A stretch of 64,000 bases of DNA from Apophysomyces variabilis (GCA_002749535.1 MZZL01000405.1:1285586-1349585), one strand, 5' to 3'; shown: positions 45,129-57,179, counted from the first letter of the stretch. The notes: generated by a model not told the origin, from the letters alone. Program-made: numbers and translations.

Positions 45129-48100
45129 AACAAAGCCGGTTATTGAAAGATTGAACTCGGGGGAAGACGGATAGCTATGACGAACCTGTTGCTCCGAGTC
45201 GAGCTTCAGTCCGAGCCAGTTCGGCAGGTTTTTAAAACTCCGATAGGTGATTCACGGCTTCGATAACCATATCCTTGTAAACAAATCGACTTGCTGCCCA
45301 GAATGGATCGATAGCTACTTTAATGTAGGATACAATTGTAGAGAAGAATATGTTGGTGTCAAGGGTAAAGTGGTTAGGCTTTTACACTCTACGGAGCTAT
45401 GTGAACTGGAACAAGATGCCTATATTTCAAGCTCATGGAACCGAAAATTCTTGAGACGACAGAGAAAGGAAACCACCTTTGCAAAAGTGCAAAGTTTATA
45501 TAAGAGCAGCAAAGATTACATTGTTTGTATGGTGATTGATGGGCTCAGCAAAACTTTAAGAAACAGGTTCGTGCTGTTGGAGCGTGATACCTGATATGGG
45601 AAAAGGAGACAAGTTTTCGTAAACCTAAATGTATTCTAATCCGGATTCCCAAAGTAGGTCAAAAGTATACTTGTCCGATCTAACTGCCAATCAGAAAATT
45701 CGGACTGCAAAGTATACCAGGTGCTGCAACCAGCTAGTTCATCGATGACAAGGTTTTGCAAAAGGGAAAAAGTGTTTGACATTAGGATTACGCCTATTTG
45801 CTTGTGATGCCAGAGAAGCCCTATGGGAGAATTTATGTTGCGATCTTACTTTAATTTACATTTAGCCAATTTAGATTTGCTGCATATATACAATGAAAGT
45901 CAAAAATCCACGGTGGAAACATGAGAGAAGAGAAGATAGCAATAGAAAGAAGTTTATATTCCCAGTAAGAACGATTCTCGAGTTTTCCTTGCTCGGGAAG
46001 ACGGCTTCGCTGGCAAAGAAATGACATAAATATTTTTGGAAAACACTTTTTCCATTAGGAAGTAGTGGGAAAGTAAACAACATAAGTCCACGATTGCCGT
46101 TAATAAAAAGTTCTTGTCGGTTTTGCTTTCGCTTGAAGTGAGTTCCCAAGGACAAATAGTGATCAGCAAGGAAACGCATTTTCACTGTCTTCAGCTTTCC
46201 ACGTCCATTCTTTCATAGATTAATGGAAGAGGCAGTCATTTAATCCTTCTGGTGTACTACATATAGTCACGATGAACGGTGTCTTTAAAATAATGACACA
46301 GGAAAGGGCGCTTTGTGTCATTGATGATTGCTAGTATTGATATGGAATACGCGCATTGCCGTGAATACAACTCAGGTCAAGTAATGTCTGGCCTATCTTG
46401 CGCGTGTTTGTTGCGACAGATTTGGCCACACTCATTTCAAGCCCTATCCGAGATATTGCTATTCTCTTTAACTGAAGAATTGCCCTTCTTCCATTGTCAG
46501 TTCCATTAGAACAAATTTGTTCGTTCCGGAATAAGTCATGTGCCATTTCATCGTCCCTTTAATGTCCTGCACCTCATGCATTATTTGAGTTAGAATTTAA
46601 ATATGAGGTGTTTTAACTCATGTAAGATTACGTCAGTGCACTGGAGCTGTTGTCTTCTACATTTACCGCTAACGCGTTTTTCTTTTTGAAATATGGGCTC
46701 GGTATATGATGAGAGGGGGGAAAAGCATATATTTACTATATAATGTTTTAAAATATTGATTTAGAGTAGGGGCCTAACGGTGCTTTCCTTGACAAATAAT
46801 GTTTGATCAGGTTTCTGGCGAAATAGAGTACTATCGTTCGTTTGCATTCTTATGCTAATTAGCTTTTACTTAAGGTAGGAGGTAGGAATGCAGTAGATGA
46901 GGATGTTGACAGTATGGACGATGTTGAACAACGGAAGATCTAGAAGCTTATCATCCATAGTATTTATCATAGAATGTTCCTTCAGTTCTTTGGTAACAGC
47001 AGGTCAGAAGTTCCAGTAGGCCAAAGACATGTCATCTTTGAAAATCTAATAGCGTGAAGCTAACAAGTAGACAAGCTGAATATTGTTTCCCATAAAAGTG
47101 ACTCGAATCAGTATTCATAGCAAAATCGTTGCACCCGGATAACGATCATCACAACTTTAGATCAAGATTCTTTAGTACATCCAAAAGTTTCATCACAGCA
47201 TCTTGACTATTTCTCTGACATTCCACTGGTATTGACGCAGCAGTACTGGCCATATAATCCAAACTAGATATTGATAGGAATGTGGTCTTTAATAATCATT
47301 AGAGTCAAAGCTAAAGTTACGAAGAGAAAGAAAGAAAAAGTACGCCCGCGTTTGAAATGAGCATTATCTTTTACTTTCTTTTTCTACGATGTCACATGGA
47401 TTTCAATCAATTATGTTTTCAATCTCCTGTTAGCACCTACCCTATATCAATACTAGCGAACAGTAACAGTAAAAGGCAACTGCCTTTTTCTGTCTCATTA
47501 CGCATAGCTAGCGATCAGCACGAATGAGTACGAACAAATAAACGAACAGCCATTTACAGTTCGAATACTTTCAGCAATATTCGTATTCGTTCGGTTAATA
47601 TCAGATAGTCAATTCGATTTCAAAAGACGCATTTCTATTCAGTTTCACAAGTAAAACGCTAACCGTAATGTAAACTGGTAGCATTAACAAATGTAAACAA
47701 GAGGATTAGAAGCAAAAGTAAAGGGGAAAAACATAAAAAAGGAGATGTAGACAAGTTTATAACAGCAACAAAAGACTTCAATTGGAGAGCGCGATTCTTT
47801 TTGCCTAGAGTCGACTCATATAGTTTCCTGACTTGTTTCTGGCATTCGTGCTATGGTCATTGCAAACGTGAGACGGACAGGAAATTATCGCGTCAAGTTC
47901 CGAACACAGAAGGGTCAATGCCATAAAATAAAGATCATCTGACCCGGCTCGACCGCCAATTATTCTCCACTGTTTATCACTTTTAATGGAGTAAATATTT
48001 ATCCCTGCTCGACCAGCAATGGCTCTCTAATATGAAGGCCTCGTTTTCGACAAATAAGCCGAATACCTTTGCAGAGACCTAGTTGAGAATCTAGATTGTA

Positions 48101-50694
48101 GATAAGTATAATCAGTTAACAAACTTTGAGATATGGCTGATGAGGCGGCAACCCATTGTTGTCAGACTGATTGACAACTTCTGAGAGTAAAAATAATCGC
48201 GATCGCCTGTCTCATTGAGGACAGAGTCCAGTGAGAGATATACAAGACTTAATGTGCGCATGTTAAAATTCTTTGCAATATTACTACAGTACTTTTTGAT
48301 GTAGTCCGGAATGATATGATGTGGCAATCGTTGAAAAAGAGGAGGTTTTTTTTATAGCTTTATATGACCATATGAAGGAAGAACTTACTGTTGTTTCGCA
48401 CCTATTAGGCTCATGTCTTCAAGAGCAGATCAATCGATTTTTTGATTTAGTACGCTGTCGAATGGCAGGAAGTCTGACCATTGCGAAGCTAAATCCTTGT
48501 GATGATAGTACAACCAGGGTCAGATGGAAGATGTTGCTGAATGGTTTAGGAAACTGAAGGGATTATGCAGTTTAAAGTAGATGATGCAGAGTGTAAGCTC
48601 TTCATTGCTTTTGTTCTGAATGTCTGTTGCCAGTTTGTACCAATTCAGTTCAACTGATGCTATTGTAGGATGATCGAGTTATACTAGGAGGATAATATTT
48701 CACACTTACGAGCGTGTTATAATGGTCAGATTTTACAGCCACGCACATAGGCTTGCTGTTGTATGATGAAAGAAGACAGTGGTATTAGCTTCTTGGCAGC
48801 GAAAGAAGATCTAACCTCAATCCGAAAGGTAAACTTACCAAGTTTGCTACAGAAGACCACCAACCAAAAATCACTATTCTGCTAAAATGAGGTTCTTAAC
48901 CGTATCAGGCTTGGAAGAGACGTTGATAGGTATAAATAAATTGTGTCCTTGTGCGTGTACATCGGAAGAAGGACTCTTTAAAAATATGAACTGGATGTAA
49001 ACTGGTAGCACAAAAGAAACGATGAACATTATCAAAGAAACTCAACTGTCAAACTATGATAAACAATAAAATATACAGCCTCTGCTTATGCTGTTTAATT
49101 CGTTTTTTCTAAATCTGACAGAATAATATTAATCAAATATGGCCACCGTTGTCAAGGGGAAGCCGTTTGGCTAAAGGTCCATTCCTTATACTGGAGGCAA
49201 ATGGATGACTGGCCAGGATTTGAATCTTATTGCGGCGGATGCCTACTGAGAGAACTTTTTGGAAAACAACATGATGTCTTGTGTGCGATTACAATGCTGT
49301 TGTCAGATAACAATTCAAACAAAAAAATCCATATACAATATAAGTATTGCTGTCTACGATTACTATGCAAATATTTTTTTTATCTTTAAAATATTGATTG
49401 GGAAATATGAAACGGCAATCTGAAGCTCAGTGACAATGAATGTCACTTGATAAATGTAGCACCTACTGTAGCTACTTAAGTTTGCAAACGCAAAACTTCC
49501 GCATTTGACCTGTAAGAATACTGGTTTCGGACTGAAGATAAAGTTTACAAATGACGATACCTTTCAGCGATGGAAATAAACCGGGTGTCGAAGCAGATTC
49601 GTTCGATGGGATGCAAAGCATAACCAACAAGGAAAACCCGAGCATGTGCGCGACAGGCAAGTTGACCTGACGGTCGGCTGCTGTGGCCTTGAATTTAGCA
49701 CATGTGAATGGAAAGAAGACGGGGCGTCTCCCTCTCGGTGGCTGTGTACCAAGTCCATCCGTAAACATATTACGAAATTGAATAACACAACAACAGGAAC
49801 CTGGAACCTGGATCCATCCAAAAACTTGAATAGTCTTCATATTCGGGGGAAGCAACCTAACTAGGAAACATAACTATTAATGGACAAGGAACCTTCTTTT
49901 CGTTCACTGTAATCCTTGGCATTTCCGTTAAAGATAAACAATTCCTGTACGACCATTAAAGATGGTATCCATCTACCATCTTGCAGTAAAGTTTTGTTGT
50001 TTAATGCTATTGCTGATCAGACTTGCGCCCACTTACAGTGTTATGTGCATATCCAGGAAGGCAAGTAGTTACATGTTCTCGACATCCTTGTTCCTGTCGG
50101 AACTGCTAGTATCACGGATAACCATTTGACTCAAGGAGAAAGCAGTACTGCTGAGAACGAAGAAGCTGGGCAAGCCATTTCTTATACCTAAAGGCAATTT
50201 GGCGAATCTACTAGTATACAACCGTATCACTAAGGCCCAGTGTGTAAGTGTTTAAGCTGTGAAACAGAAGAGCTGCTGCAATGTACCAAGGCATGCCTCA
50301 TGAAGCCTGTGTACCTTGAATAAGCTTTTCTGCTTCTTGAAAAAGCGTAACAACGTCCCTCCTACGATAGGATCTTGTCACAGCGCCCTTAAAGCTGACG
50401 GTTCTCTGTTCCATGTACGAGAACAAGACATGCATGGGCGTTGGTTGCACCAAAGCCGAGTTTACGGAAATTGCATCTTCGGCTTTTGTTTGATTCAAGT
50501 CGTCTCATTCACGTAATGCAGGTGGGCGTATCTTTATAAGGAGCATCCACTGTACATTTTGCTTTTTTAAGGTTTGCGCCCGTATCCGGGTATGTGCCAG
50601 TTATCTATGAAGTGATTGACGTTGTTATTGCTTGTATGATTTCCGGTATAAGACAAGCCAAGCCTCTAATAAAGAGGTTTTTCTATAAAATGGG
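45129..50694. other. Long gene-poor stretch
   Basis: About 5.5 kb with no clear gene. A 115-residue plus-strand frame (45247-45594) is moderately protein-like but unrecognised. The only piece with a family resemblance is at 49560-49860 (separate entry). Frames at 45871-46546, 48112-48557 and 50298-50516 lack support. Confidence 0.45.
49560..49863 (+). pseudogene. Fragment resembling the PD-(D/E)XK-like domain of the 8.9-kb gene
   Basis: The plus-strand frame reads RQVDLTVGCCGLEFSTCEWKED and then KSIRKHITKLNN. The pattern (R-K/Q-V-D-[IL]-x...[LI]-E-x-S-x-x-E-x-K, followed by a KN/RK helix) parallels Asp426/Glu445/Lys447 and the NKNLRTNGAIL segment of the gene at 8899-11176, with a shorter loop between. 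An upstream stop near 49589 and lack of flanking exons suggest a decayed relative. Similarity is judged by eye only. Confidence 0.35.
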
Positions 50695-50702
50695 TATAAA
50701 AA
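50695..50702 (+). promoter_or_regulatory. TATA box of the Gly/Ala-rich secreted protein gene
   Basis: TATAAAAA 71 nt upstream of the ATG at 50766. A longer in-frame leader from 50712 lies downstream of this box and would sit in the 5' UTR. Confidence 0.55.
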
Positions 50703-50765
50703 GATGCGGTTGTGGCCTTGTTTTACCATTGCTCACCTGGTTTTAATATATTTCTCATTCTTATC

Positions 50766-51191
50766 ATGCGATTCAATCTGATCCTCGCCGTTGTCAGTGT
50801 CTATCTTGCCAGCGTGTCTTTGGCCCTTCCAGTCTCTGAAGTGCAAAGCACCGACTTATCCGGTGTCTCAAGACGAAGTGGGACAAACACTGGTCTTTCC
50901 AAGGTCAAAAGACAAGGTACTCAAGGTCAAGCTGGTGCTACTGGTGGTCTTGTTGGTGGCGTTGCAAACGGTGTAGGTGGAGCTGTCGGAGCTATTGGTA
51001 CTACTGTTGGTGGTGCTGTCGGAGCTATCGGCAGTACTGTTGGTGGAACTGTTGGAGCTGTTGGAAGTGCTGCCGATGGCGCTGTTAATAGTGCCGTCGG
51101 TGCTGTGGAAGGTGCTGTTAATGGTGCTGTCGGTGCGGTTGGCGCAGCTACTGGAGGAGGAGCTGGCGGTGCCGGCCAAACAGCTCCTTAA
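50766..51191 (+). CDS. Secreted Gly/Ala/Val-repeat protein with Kex2-type cleavage sites
   Basis: 141 aa, start at 50766, directly before a signal peptide (MRFNLILAVVSVYLASVSLALP). Dibasic sites follow at residues 36-37 (Arg-Arg) and 48-49 (Lys-Arg), typical of Kex2-processed precursors. The rest (residues ~58-141) is a low-complexity array of VGGAVGAIG-type units, with no Cys and few charged residues. It could form a beta-structured or amyloid-like wall or matrix protein, or an amphipathic surface peptide. Function is not assignable by homology. AATAAA at 51263. The next gene (52625) has the same signal peptide plus Kex2 layout. Confidence 0.75.
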   Translation: MRFNLILAVVSVYLASVSLALPVSEVQSTDLSGVSRRSGTNTGLSKVKRQGTQGQAGATGGLVGGVANGVGGAVGAIGTTVGGAVGAIGSTVGGTVGAVGSAADGAVNSAVGAVEGAVNGAVGAVGAATGGGAGGAGQTAP

Positions 51192-52521
51192 ATACAACAA
51201 AGTTCAATTATGAACAAAATATATCCTTGTTTTTGAGACTTTCGAGCTGCAGTATTCTTAGAAATAAAATCGCTTAAGCATCGTGTTCATGTAAACTGAG
51301 AGATTTGACGACTTGATAAGCTTCATGATTGGAAAGATAATGTATGTACCATTAGCAAAGCATTTGTGTTAGCATGTATCCTCATGCAAGAATATCCCAA
51401 AGCATATGTAGAGTATTGCTAAATACGATACGAGTGAAGGTGAACGGAATCGGATACCAGAGGGGCTAAATGCTTGGGAGTACCACAGAGCTTTGGTATT
51501 GTAACTTCTTCACGTTTTGAAACGGCTTCATACCATATACATTATCTAGTGATAACTATGACAAGGTATACAAATATCAAGCTGCAAACACGAACGGATA
51601 TGCGCAAAGGCAACATCACTCCCTGACAAATCATGAACTTGCGAAAGATTACGTTGTTGCAAAACGATATAATACAGAATTATATCTTTTGCTGTAACCG
51701 AACCGACATCTTAAAATAATGCATATTTATTTTTTTTTCCGAGCTCTAACTTGGCTTGCTTGGTAGATCAAAGGTTGACTAGCGTAGCAAACGAGGCAGC
51801 CCAACAAACAGTATGGAACGTTGCACAAAACACTAATTACATTTATTTCTTAACAATCAATGCCGCTAACAGGAGAAAGACGTGAATCAAAGGTTTAAGG
51901 AGAAGAGTGGGAAGGAGAATAAATTGAACTTTAATCACTCCATTTGATCGCTGTAATCATCAATGCACATCGGTGATCCGAGCGCCTTACGCTTATACAA
52001 AAGATGAAAAAGACAGCTAATGATAAAGAATATGCAGGATGCATATGCAAAGGCCCTGGATTTGGTATATATTGATTACTACTACAGTAGGAGGATTAAG
52101 CTGCGGATACAGAATTTGTATTCAGCAGATAGGAAGTACAACTCAGTTAGAGTATGGTCTATTCGTTCCAGTGTTAACCAGTAATAGGCTGCATACATCA
52201 ACTGTTGTCACTAACTATAAATTGAAAAGAGGTAAATCACACATTTCTTATACACCTTTCTTTTTATTTTTCAAGAGATGCCACATGTAGCCATTCACTA
52301 CCTTGCATGCTTTTCAATGCAAATGATGTCAGACTCTTTTACCTTCTATAAAGACCTGTTGTGCCTTTATCTTTATGCAGGAGTACTTGGTTCATACATA
52401 GAGCGCTAGATACTGTTTGGATGCATTGTCATTGAAGATTGTCCCTAGAATTGATGTTTCCCTTTCTATTCGTTTTAGCGTAAAATAAGATTGGGCAGAG
52501 CAAGCACTGGAACTGCTCTGT
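51192..52521. other. Intergenic between the two secreted-protein genes
   Basis: No gene recognised. The 83-residue frame at 52039-52290 has no support. Confidence 0.4.
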
Positions 52522-52528
52522 TATAAAA
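52522..52528 (+). promoter_or_regulatory. TATA box of the acidic secreted protein gene
   Basis: TATAAAA 103 nt upstream of the ATG at 52625. Confidence 0.6.
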
Positions 52529-52624
52529 GGCGCCTGTAAACCTCCTTCTTTGCTTTTTGTCATCCAAGGCTTCTAGCGCCCAGGTCTTTTCTTTCTTTCA
52601 CGCACAATTTCCTTTGAATTCATT

Positions 52625-53272
52625 ATGCGATCGGGCATTATTTTTATCGCTGTTTGTGTCTGCCTTGCTGCATCTTCCCAAGCATTCCCTGTGCTACGCA
52701 ACGCTCCCAGCAAAGAATCCCACTATATGGTACAAGCCGATAGTGTGTTCAACCATATCTCTAAACGAAGCACATCTCATCAATTGTCGTATGTTAATAA
52801 GCGGAATACGAAAACTAAAAGAGGAGAGGACGAAGATCAAGATGATGACAATGATGATGAAGGCGACGACAAAGACAACAAGAAGACCGTCAGCGAGAAG
52901 CAGGGAAAAGGTCCTATAGGTCGCCCCGGCGTGAACGGTAATAATAACTGTAATGCCAAAAACAAAGCGCAGAGTGACGATAAGGGTGGCGATGACGATG
53001 ACGAGGATAATGATGATGACGATAAAGATAACGACGACGATGACAAAGAAGGTGATGACAAGGATGACGAAGAGGACGATGATAACGAGAATGAAAATGA
53101 AAATGAAAATGAGGGCGATGAAGATGATGATGAGGAAAACAAGAAAACTTCAAGCGGCGGTACTAATGGAATGGGAAGCCTTGATGTACTTGGTTTAGCT
53201 CAGGGCCCCCAGAGACTTTCTGGCGTAGACGCTAGTAATGGTTTCCTTGGCCGCGTTGGTACAATGTTGTGA
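52625..53272 (+). CDS. Secreted highly acidic protein with three Lys-Arg processing sites
   Basis: 215 aa. Signal peptide MRSGIIFIAVCVCLAASSQA, then a short pro-region with Lys-Arg at residues 47-48, 59-60 and 65-66. Cleavage would free a 10-residue peptide STSHQLSYVN. The central part is an Asp/Glu/Asn/Lys low-complexity segment, roughly residues 67-175, coded by GAT/GAC-rich repeats. The tail (GMGSLDVLGLAQ ...) is hydrophobic and ordered-looking. The layout fits Kexin-processed secreted peptides of fungi. The acidic part could bind cations. The open frames on the opposite strand are by-products of the repeat. Confidence 0.75.
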   Translation: MRSGIIFIAVCVCLAASSQAFPVLRNAPSKESHYMVQADSVFNHISKRSTSHQLSYVNKRNTKTKRGEDEDQDDDNDDEGDDKDNKKTVSEKQGKGPIGRPGVNGNNNCNAKNKAQSDDKGGDDDDEDNDDDDKDNDDDDKEGDDKDDEEDDDNENENENENEGDEDDDEENKKTSSGGTNGMGSLDVLGLAQGPQRLSGVDASNGFLGRVGTML

Positions 53273-54266
53273 TTAATTCAGAAGCACTGGAGCGCAACAA
53301 ATCCATTATCTATAGTTTCGAGTACATTCGAGTAACATATCTGGCATAACTTTATTCATCTATATAAAATTTCTCTGATTTTAATTGAACACAGAGCTTT
53401 CCTTCGAAAAAATCAATCCAGCTTTATGGATAAAGGGCATTACATATGTAGAGTATAAACTCTTGGAGAAGCAATGGTGTCCACGTCGGCCTGGTACTAC
53501 GTAAACGAGAGGGACCAGAGTAACTTTTAAAAATGAAGAATCAAGCTCGTTATATATCACCCAGCAAGTACCGCATTGATAGAACACAAGTGCGCTTATT
53601 CACGATCGTAGTATCATACTTTCGCAAAGTGCCCATGTTTATTAGCTGTGGCCGTCTTACAAAAACTTCAACGTGGGAATTAATTAGGAATCGTATATAT
53701 TTTGACGAAACCATTCCTAAACTATTGATCAACAAGTGCTGTCATCAGACCTCTTCTTGTCTTCCTCCATACCTATTGTATTTTCTTAACATCCTTGGTG
53801 GATATAACAAGCCTGGGTTAATAACCGCTAATTCAAATATCTCGGCTGATATCTTGATTAGTTTCTGTCCTGGTTTAACCTGTTTGCCGTATCCATGGTA
53901 TGGTTGCTCTAGTATTTCTGGGATCCGGTGTCGGTCCTCGCTAGTGAACTTTCTTGTTACGACAGCGTCAGTAGCTAGTGATATAATGTTGGATTTGTCT
54001 TTATATGCAGCTTTGCAGTCTTGCAAGATGTCAATCCATCACCATAGAATGACTCGGGTAAACTACTTGCTGCCTAAATCGCTTTGCTGCTGTAAGGCCA
54101 CAAGTGGCTTGCTGCTTTGTTTGTGTAATTTCCGAGAAAGCGCTCGGACCGCACTGTGTCGAGTGATTCGTGCGGCTCAAGAATGCTGTAGGGCTTCATT
54201 GAAGCGTCAATACTTTAAAATTGCAGTATATCCTGTTATGGACGCAATGTCTAATACTAGTCTTCC
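53273..54266. other. Region with a long open frame of doubtful status
   Basis: A 249-residue plus-strand frame spans 53533-54282. It is hydrophobic and Cys-rich near its end (CCCKATSGLLLCLCNF), overlapped by a hydrophilic minus-strand frame (53745-54026). Neither has a recognised domain, start context or paralogue in the window. Neither is called as a gene. Confidence 0.3.
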
Positions 54267-54692
54267 AGCAGAAAACTACTAAAGTATGTACCGCATCTTT
54301 CCGAAACCTTTGTTGAACGTGGCTATCCCGAGTGTATGGACTATGTCACTGATGAGGAAGTTAATTTTCTCCAAACCGCAAATTCTCATACAGACGTCTC
54401 CGATGGGTTGCTAAAGGGTAGAAGGTCAGCAGTTTCGAAGCAACTGAGAAAAGAAAATGATCTGTATGCGACCGATTCTGGTGTTGATGGCAATATCAAT
54501 TGCATTATCAAGGTTTTACGGTTGATCAATTCTAAGCGACTTGAAGATATACGATTTAATGAGATTTTCTCAATCGAACTGCCTCCTCTCACCTGGAGCA
54601 ATTCCCTGGCGGGCGAGCTGGTGGGGGCACAAGTGTCAACATCTGCCGATGTTAATGGAAAAGACGGTTTTGCAGACCTTATCTATTCGTAG
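54267..54692 (+). CDS. Fragment of an uncharacterised Mucoromycota-type protein
   Basis: After an acceptor-like CTTCCAG the plus-strand frame runs RKLLKYVPHLSETFVERG and continues to the stop at 54690-54692. It contains the motif SDGLLKGRRSAVSKQLRKE and later DGNINCIIKVLRLIN and PPLTWSNSLAGE. The paralogous piece at 61600-61856 keeps LLKYVPHxSxxxxERG with mostly conservative changes, which supports coding. I recognise the pattern as belonging to large uncharacterised families of these fungi. No upstream exons could be identified, so this is probably a gene fragment. Confidence 0.4.
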   Translation, partial: SRKLLKYVPHLSETFVERGYPECMDYVTDEEVNFLQTANSHTDVSDGLLKGRRSAVSKQLRKENDLYATDSGVDGNINCIIKVLRLINSKRLEDIRFNEIFSIELPPLTWSNSLAGELVGAQVSTSADVNGKDGFADLIYS

Positions 54693-54986
54693 TTGTATTT
54701 CTGCATAACAGGAAAATCGTGATGAGCAATTAGCTTGTTCGGTAAAATGACGACCCATAATTAATGACCGAGTCCATGTTTCAAAGGCATCGAAGCATAT
54801 GTTATATGGTTTACAAATGCGCACCATTGGCAGCTTTGCAAGATTCTCTAGCAAGCGTTGTGGTATGGATTCCCGGCTATCGAGATATAAATGATGCTCT
54901 TATTTAAGCTGCCATAGTAACATTGGTTGTTAACTCTTGTTTTATCTCGAATTAATAAAATGCCACTACTCTTTGTCACTATATAT

Positions 54987-55707
54987 TCGGTATATTGGTT
55001 CACAACCAAGTTCTAGTTTAGCTCTATAAAGTGCTGCAACGGATTCTTTTTTATTCTGTTGGTTGTTATTCAGAAGCAATGGTTGTGTTCTATGTGACTG
55101 TAAAGGAGATGGGGGGATGCTGTGCCGCTTGCCGATTATCCTAATGAAGCGAATGTTACAATATAATCTTTCTGATTCTGATCGGTCGGTCTTCCAATCG
55201 CCGATAAACTCCTTTTTTTCTTCTTCTTTTCTATCAAAAGGAAGAAACCGCTCTCAGAAACTTTAAGGTTTCAGTCTGACCGCAGTAAAAAAAAAAAGAG
55301 GCAAACGTTAAAATAGACTTTTCTGGAGAAATATGGAATCTTGTGCTAAACCAATAACGCAAACATGACCAAAGTATAAACTTTAGAATTATTTGAGGTA
55401 ACTGTTTGGAAATTGCATAGAGAAAACTGCTATAGCCTTGTATAATCTCTAATGAATAGGTCTATTTGCATAGAAAGAGGGAAATGTATATTGTTCTTGG
55501 ACGGGTAAATGGCAAGGACCCCAAATCCTTGTAAGTAGCGGAGATACAATGGTAGACAAACATAGATTGGGCTCACCTGCATGAGCCACGTCTTCGGGGT
55601 TCACAAAGATGACACGCCACACTTTGACATACCTCATGAAACGCACCTTTTGCACGTGCTGCTTTCTTTGCATTCATACAATGAACATTTCTAGCCCACT
55701 TTTTTGC
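54987..55707. repeat. ~720-bp near-identical direct repeat, copy 1
   Basis: Matches 61857-62577 with about three differences seen (one substitution in GGT[T/C]CACAACC, one A in a poly-A run and one T near the end). It starts at TCGGTATATTGG and ends at the T-run after CTAGCCCAC. No inverted termini and no TG...CA ends. A minus-strand frame (55449-55673) inside it has a donor-like CAG/GTGAGC. Its status is unknown. Confidence 0.85.
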
Positions 55708-56100
55708 TTGAAAATACGCTTTTTTTCAGAAATGACTGGCGGATTTTTGGGTGGACAAGTGGCGTTACACAGAGAAAGAACGTGACACAATGTCAAGAAT
55801 CGGCCTGCGCAAAAGATGACGGGAACACTGGCGCATTGCATCAGAAAAAAGTGCCGCATTTCTTGTCACTTTATTTTGAGAATGATGGCAACACGTTCAT
55901 TCACGAAGATGGCCACGGCAATGTGATCGAGGGCGAAGGCAGTGCATTCGCCGATAGTGGAAACGGACGTTGACTTTGAAACTTACCCACTCGATTCCGT
56001 CACCGATTTCAATGAGTACATTTATATGGAACCAACTTAAAAACTTATGAAATAGTTGAACTTAATTGTCGAAGTTCCTAAACCAAAAGAAATTGTGCCA
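55708..56100. other. Sequence between the repeat and the Tc1 remnant
   Basis: An open frame (55704-55973) starts in the repeat edge and ends SAFADSGNGR. It is polar and not recognised. Confidence 0.3.
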
Positions 56101-56109
56101 CATGACTGC

Positions 56110-57125
56110 AAGCACGGTACATAACCGCACAAAAAGGACGTTATATTTCATGATGTATGAACAGGGGAAAGCTGCCCAGAAACGGGTAAAAACGATCAAT
56201 ATAACCCTGAGTATGATGGTGTAGTACCCAGTAAAGCCAGTGAAAGTACACGTTCAGTTGGAAGACCGTCCGACCTTGTGAAGAACATGCATGGTGTTTG
56301 ACAAATTTGGTAGATAAGGATCCGTCCCTTGCCTTGATCAGATGATGGACAGTTTGACGAAGCAGTTTGCAGGATTGCAGGTGTCGAAAACCGCCCTGTA
56401 TAACTTCGCCACCGAAAAATGTAGAATCATCTTCAGAAAAGCACATTTTCACTCAATTGAAATAAACTCGCCGGCCAAGATTGACGAGCGATACAACTGA
56501 GTGACACTCTGGTTGGACACCAACATGGATTACTGCAGCAATTGTGTCTTCATCGACGTATCAGCATTCCGCATCAATGTGAAACGGAGCTCTGCGTGGT
56601 CGAAGAAAGGTACTCGCGCAACGGTAACTGTTCCCAAGACTAATGCGAAATCTACCGCATTCCTTGGCGCCATTTCTCGTACGGTATCGTGCAAATCTCG
56701 GTAAGATTGCCGAAAGCACTGCCCTCTTCCAAGGAAAGAAAGGCTGCTGAAAACAGCAAAATTGTTCCCACAAGCAGAAAGGGAGCCGTCATCGGGCATT
56801 ACTTCATCTTTATCGCAAGCACGTTGGACGCGATGGGCGAGCACCAGGAATTCAAAGGCAACTACTTCGTGATGGACAATGCACCTATTCACAAAACGGG
56901 ATGACATTGCTAAGTATATTTAAAACCATGGTTATAGGTGCATTTATCGTCCCTCTTATTCGCCGGAGCTGGATCACATAGAGCAATTCTAGTCAGTGAT
57001 CAAAAGCAAGTTGAAACGCCACAGACTCTTGGAAGAAGAGACCTTGACTTCGCGAATCAAGGATGCATGCATCATGATATACTATAGCGATTTAAAAGGA
57101 TTTTGCCAACATTCAGTTTTCATGG
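56110..57125 (+). pseudogene. Tc1/mariner transposase, decayed full-length copy
   Basis: Recognisable pieces in several frames. A middle region carries VFIDVSAFRINVKRSSAWSK, where the first catalytic Asp is kept and the usual DES is DVS. VTVPKTNAKS and LGAIS come next. KGAVIGHYFIFIASTLDAM follows, then NYFVMDNAPIHKTG with the second Asp. Finally RPSYSPELDHIEQF carries the catalytic Glu (LNPIEQFW in active copies), with stop codons around it, then SVIKSKLKRHRLLEEETLTSRIKDAC. Stops and shifts occur near 56492, 56704, 56905-56930 and 56988. It belongs to a different Tc1 lineage from the 7.5-kb pair. Confidence 0.7.
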
Positions 57126-57179
57126 TTGATGACTGCTTACAACGTAAACTCTTGTACTAAATACGATGCAGCGTACCTT

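Noticed and set aside
50868..51200. 110-residue minus-strand Ser/Thr/Asn-rich frame
   Set aside because: Antisense by-product of the Gly/Ala/Val repeat of the secreted protein.
52837..53153. Ser-rich and His-rich open frames on the minus strand of the acidic protein gene
   Set aside because: They are antisense products of GAT/GAC/GAA repeats. The plus-strand frame has a signal peptide, TATA box and processing sites.
53533..54282. 249-residue plus-strand frame as a gene
   Set aside because: No recognised domain, no promoter context, and the paralogous region near 61.6 kb preserves a different frame at its end.
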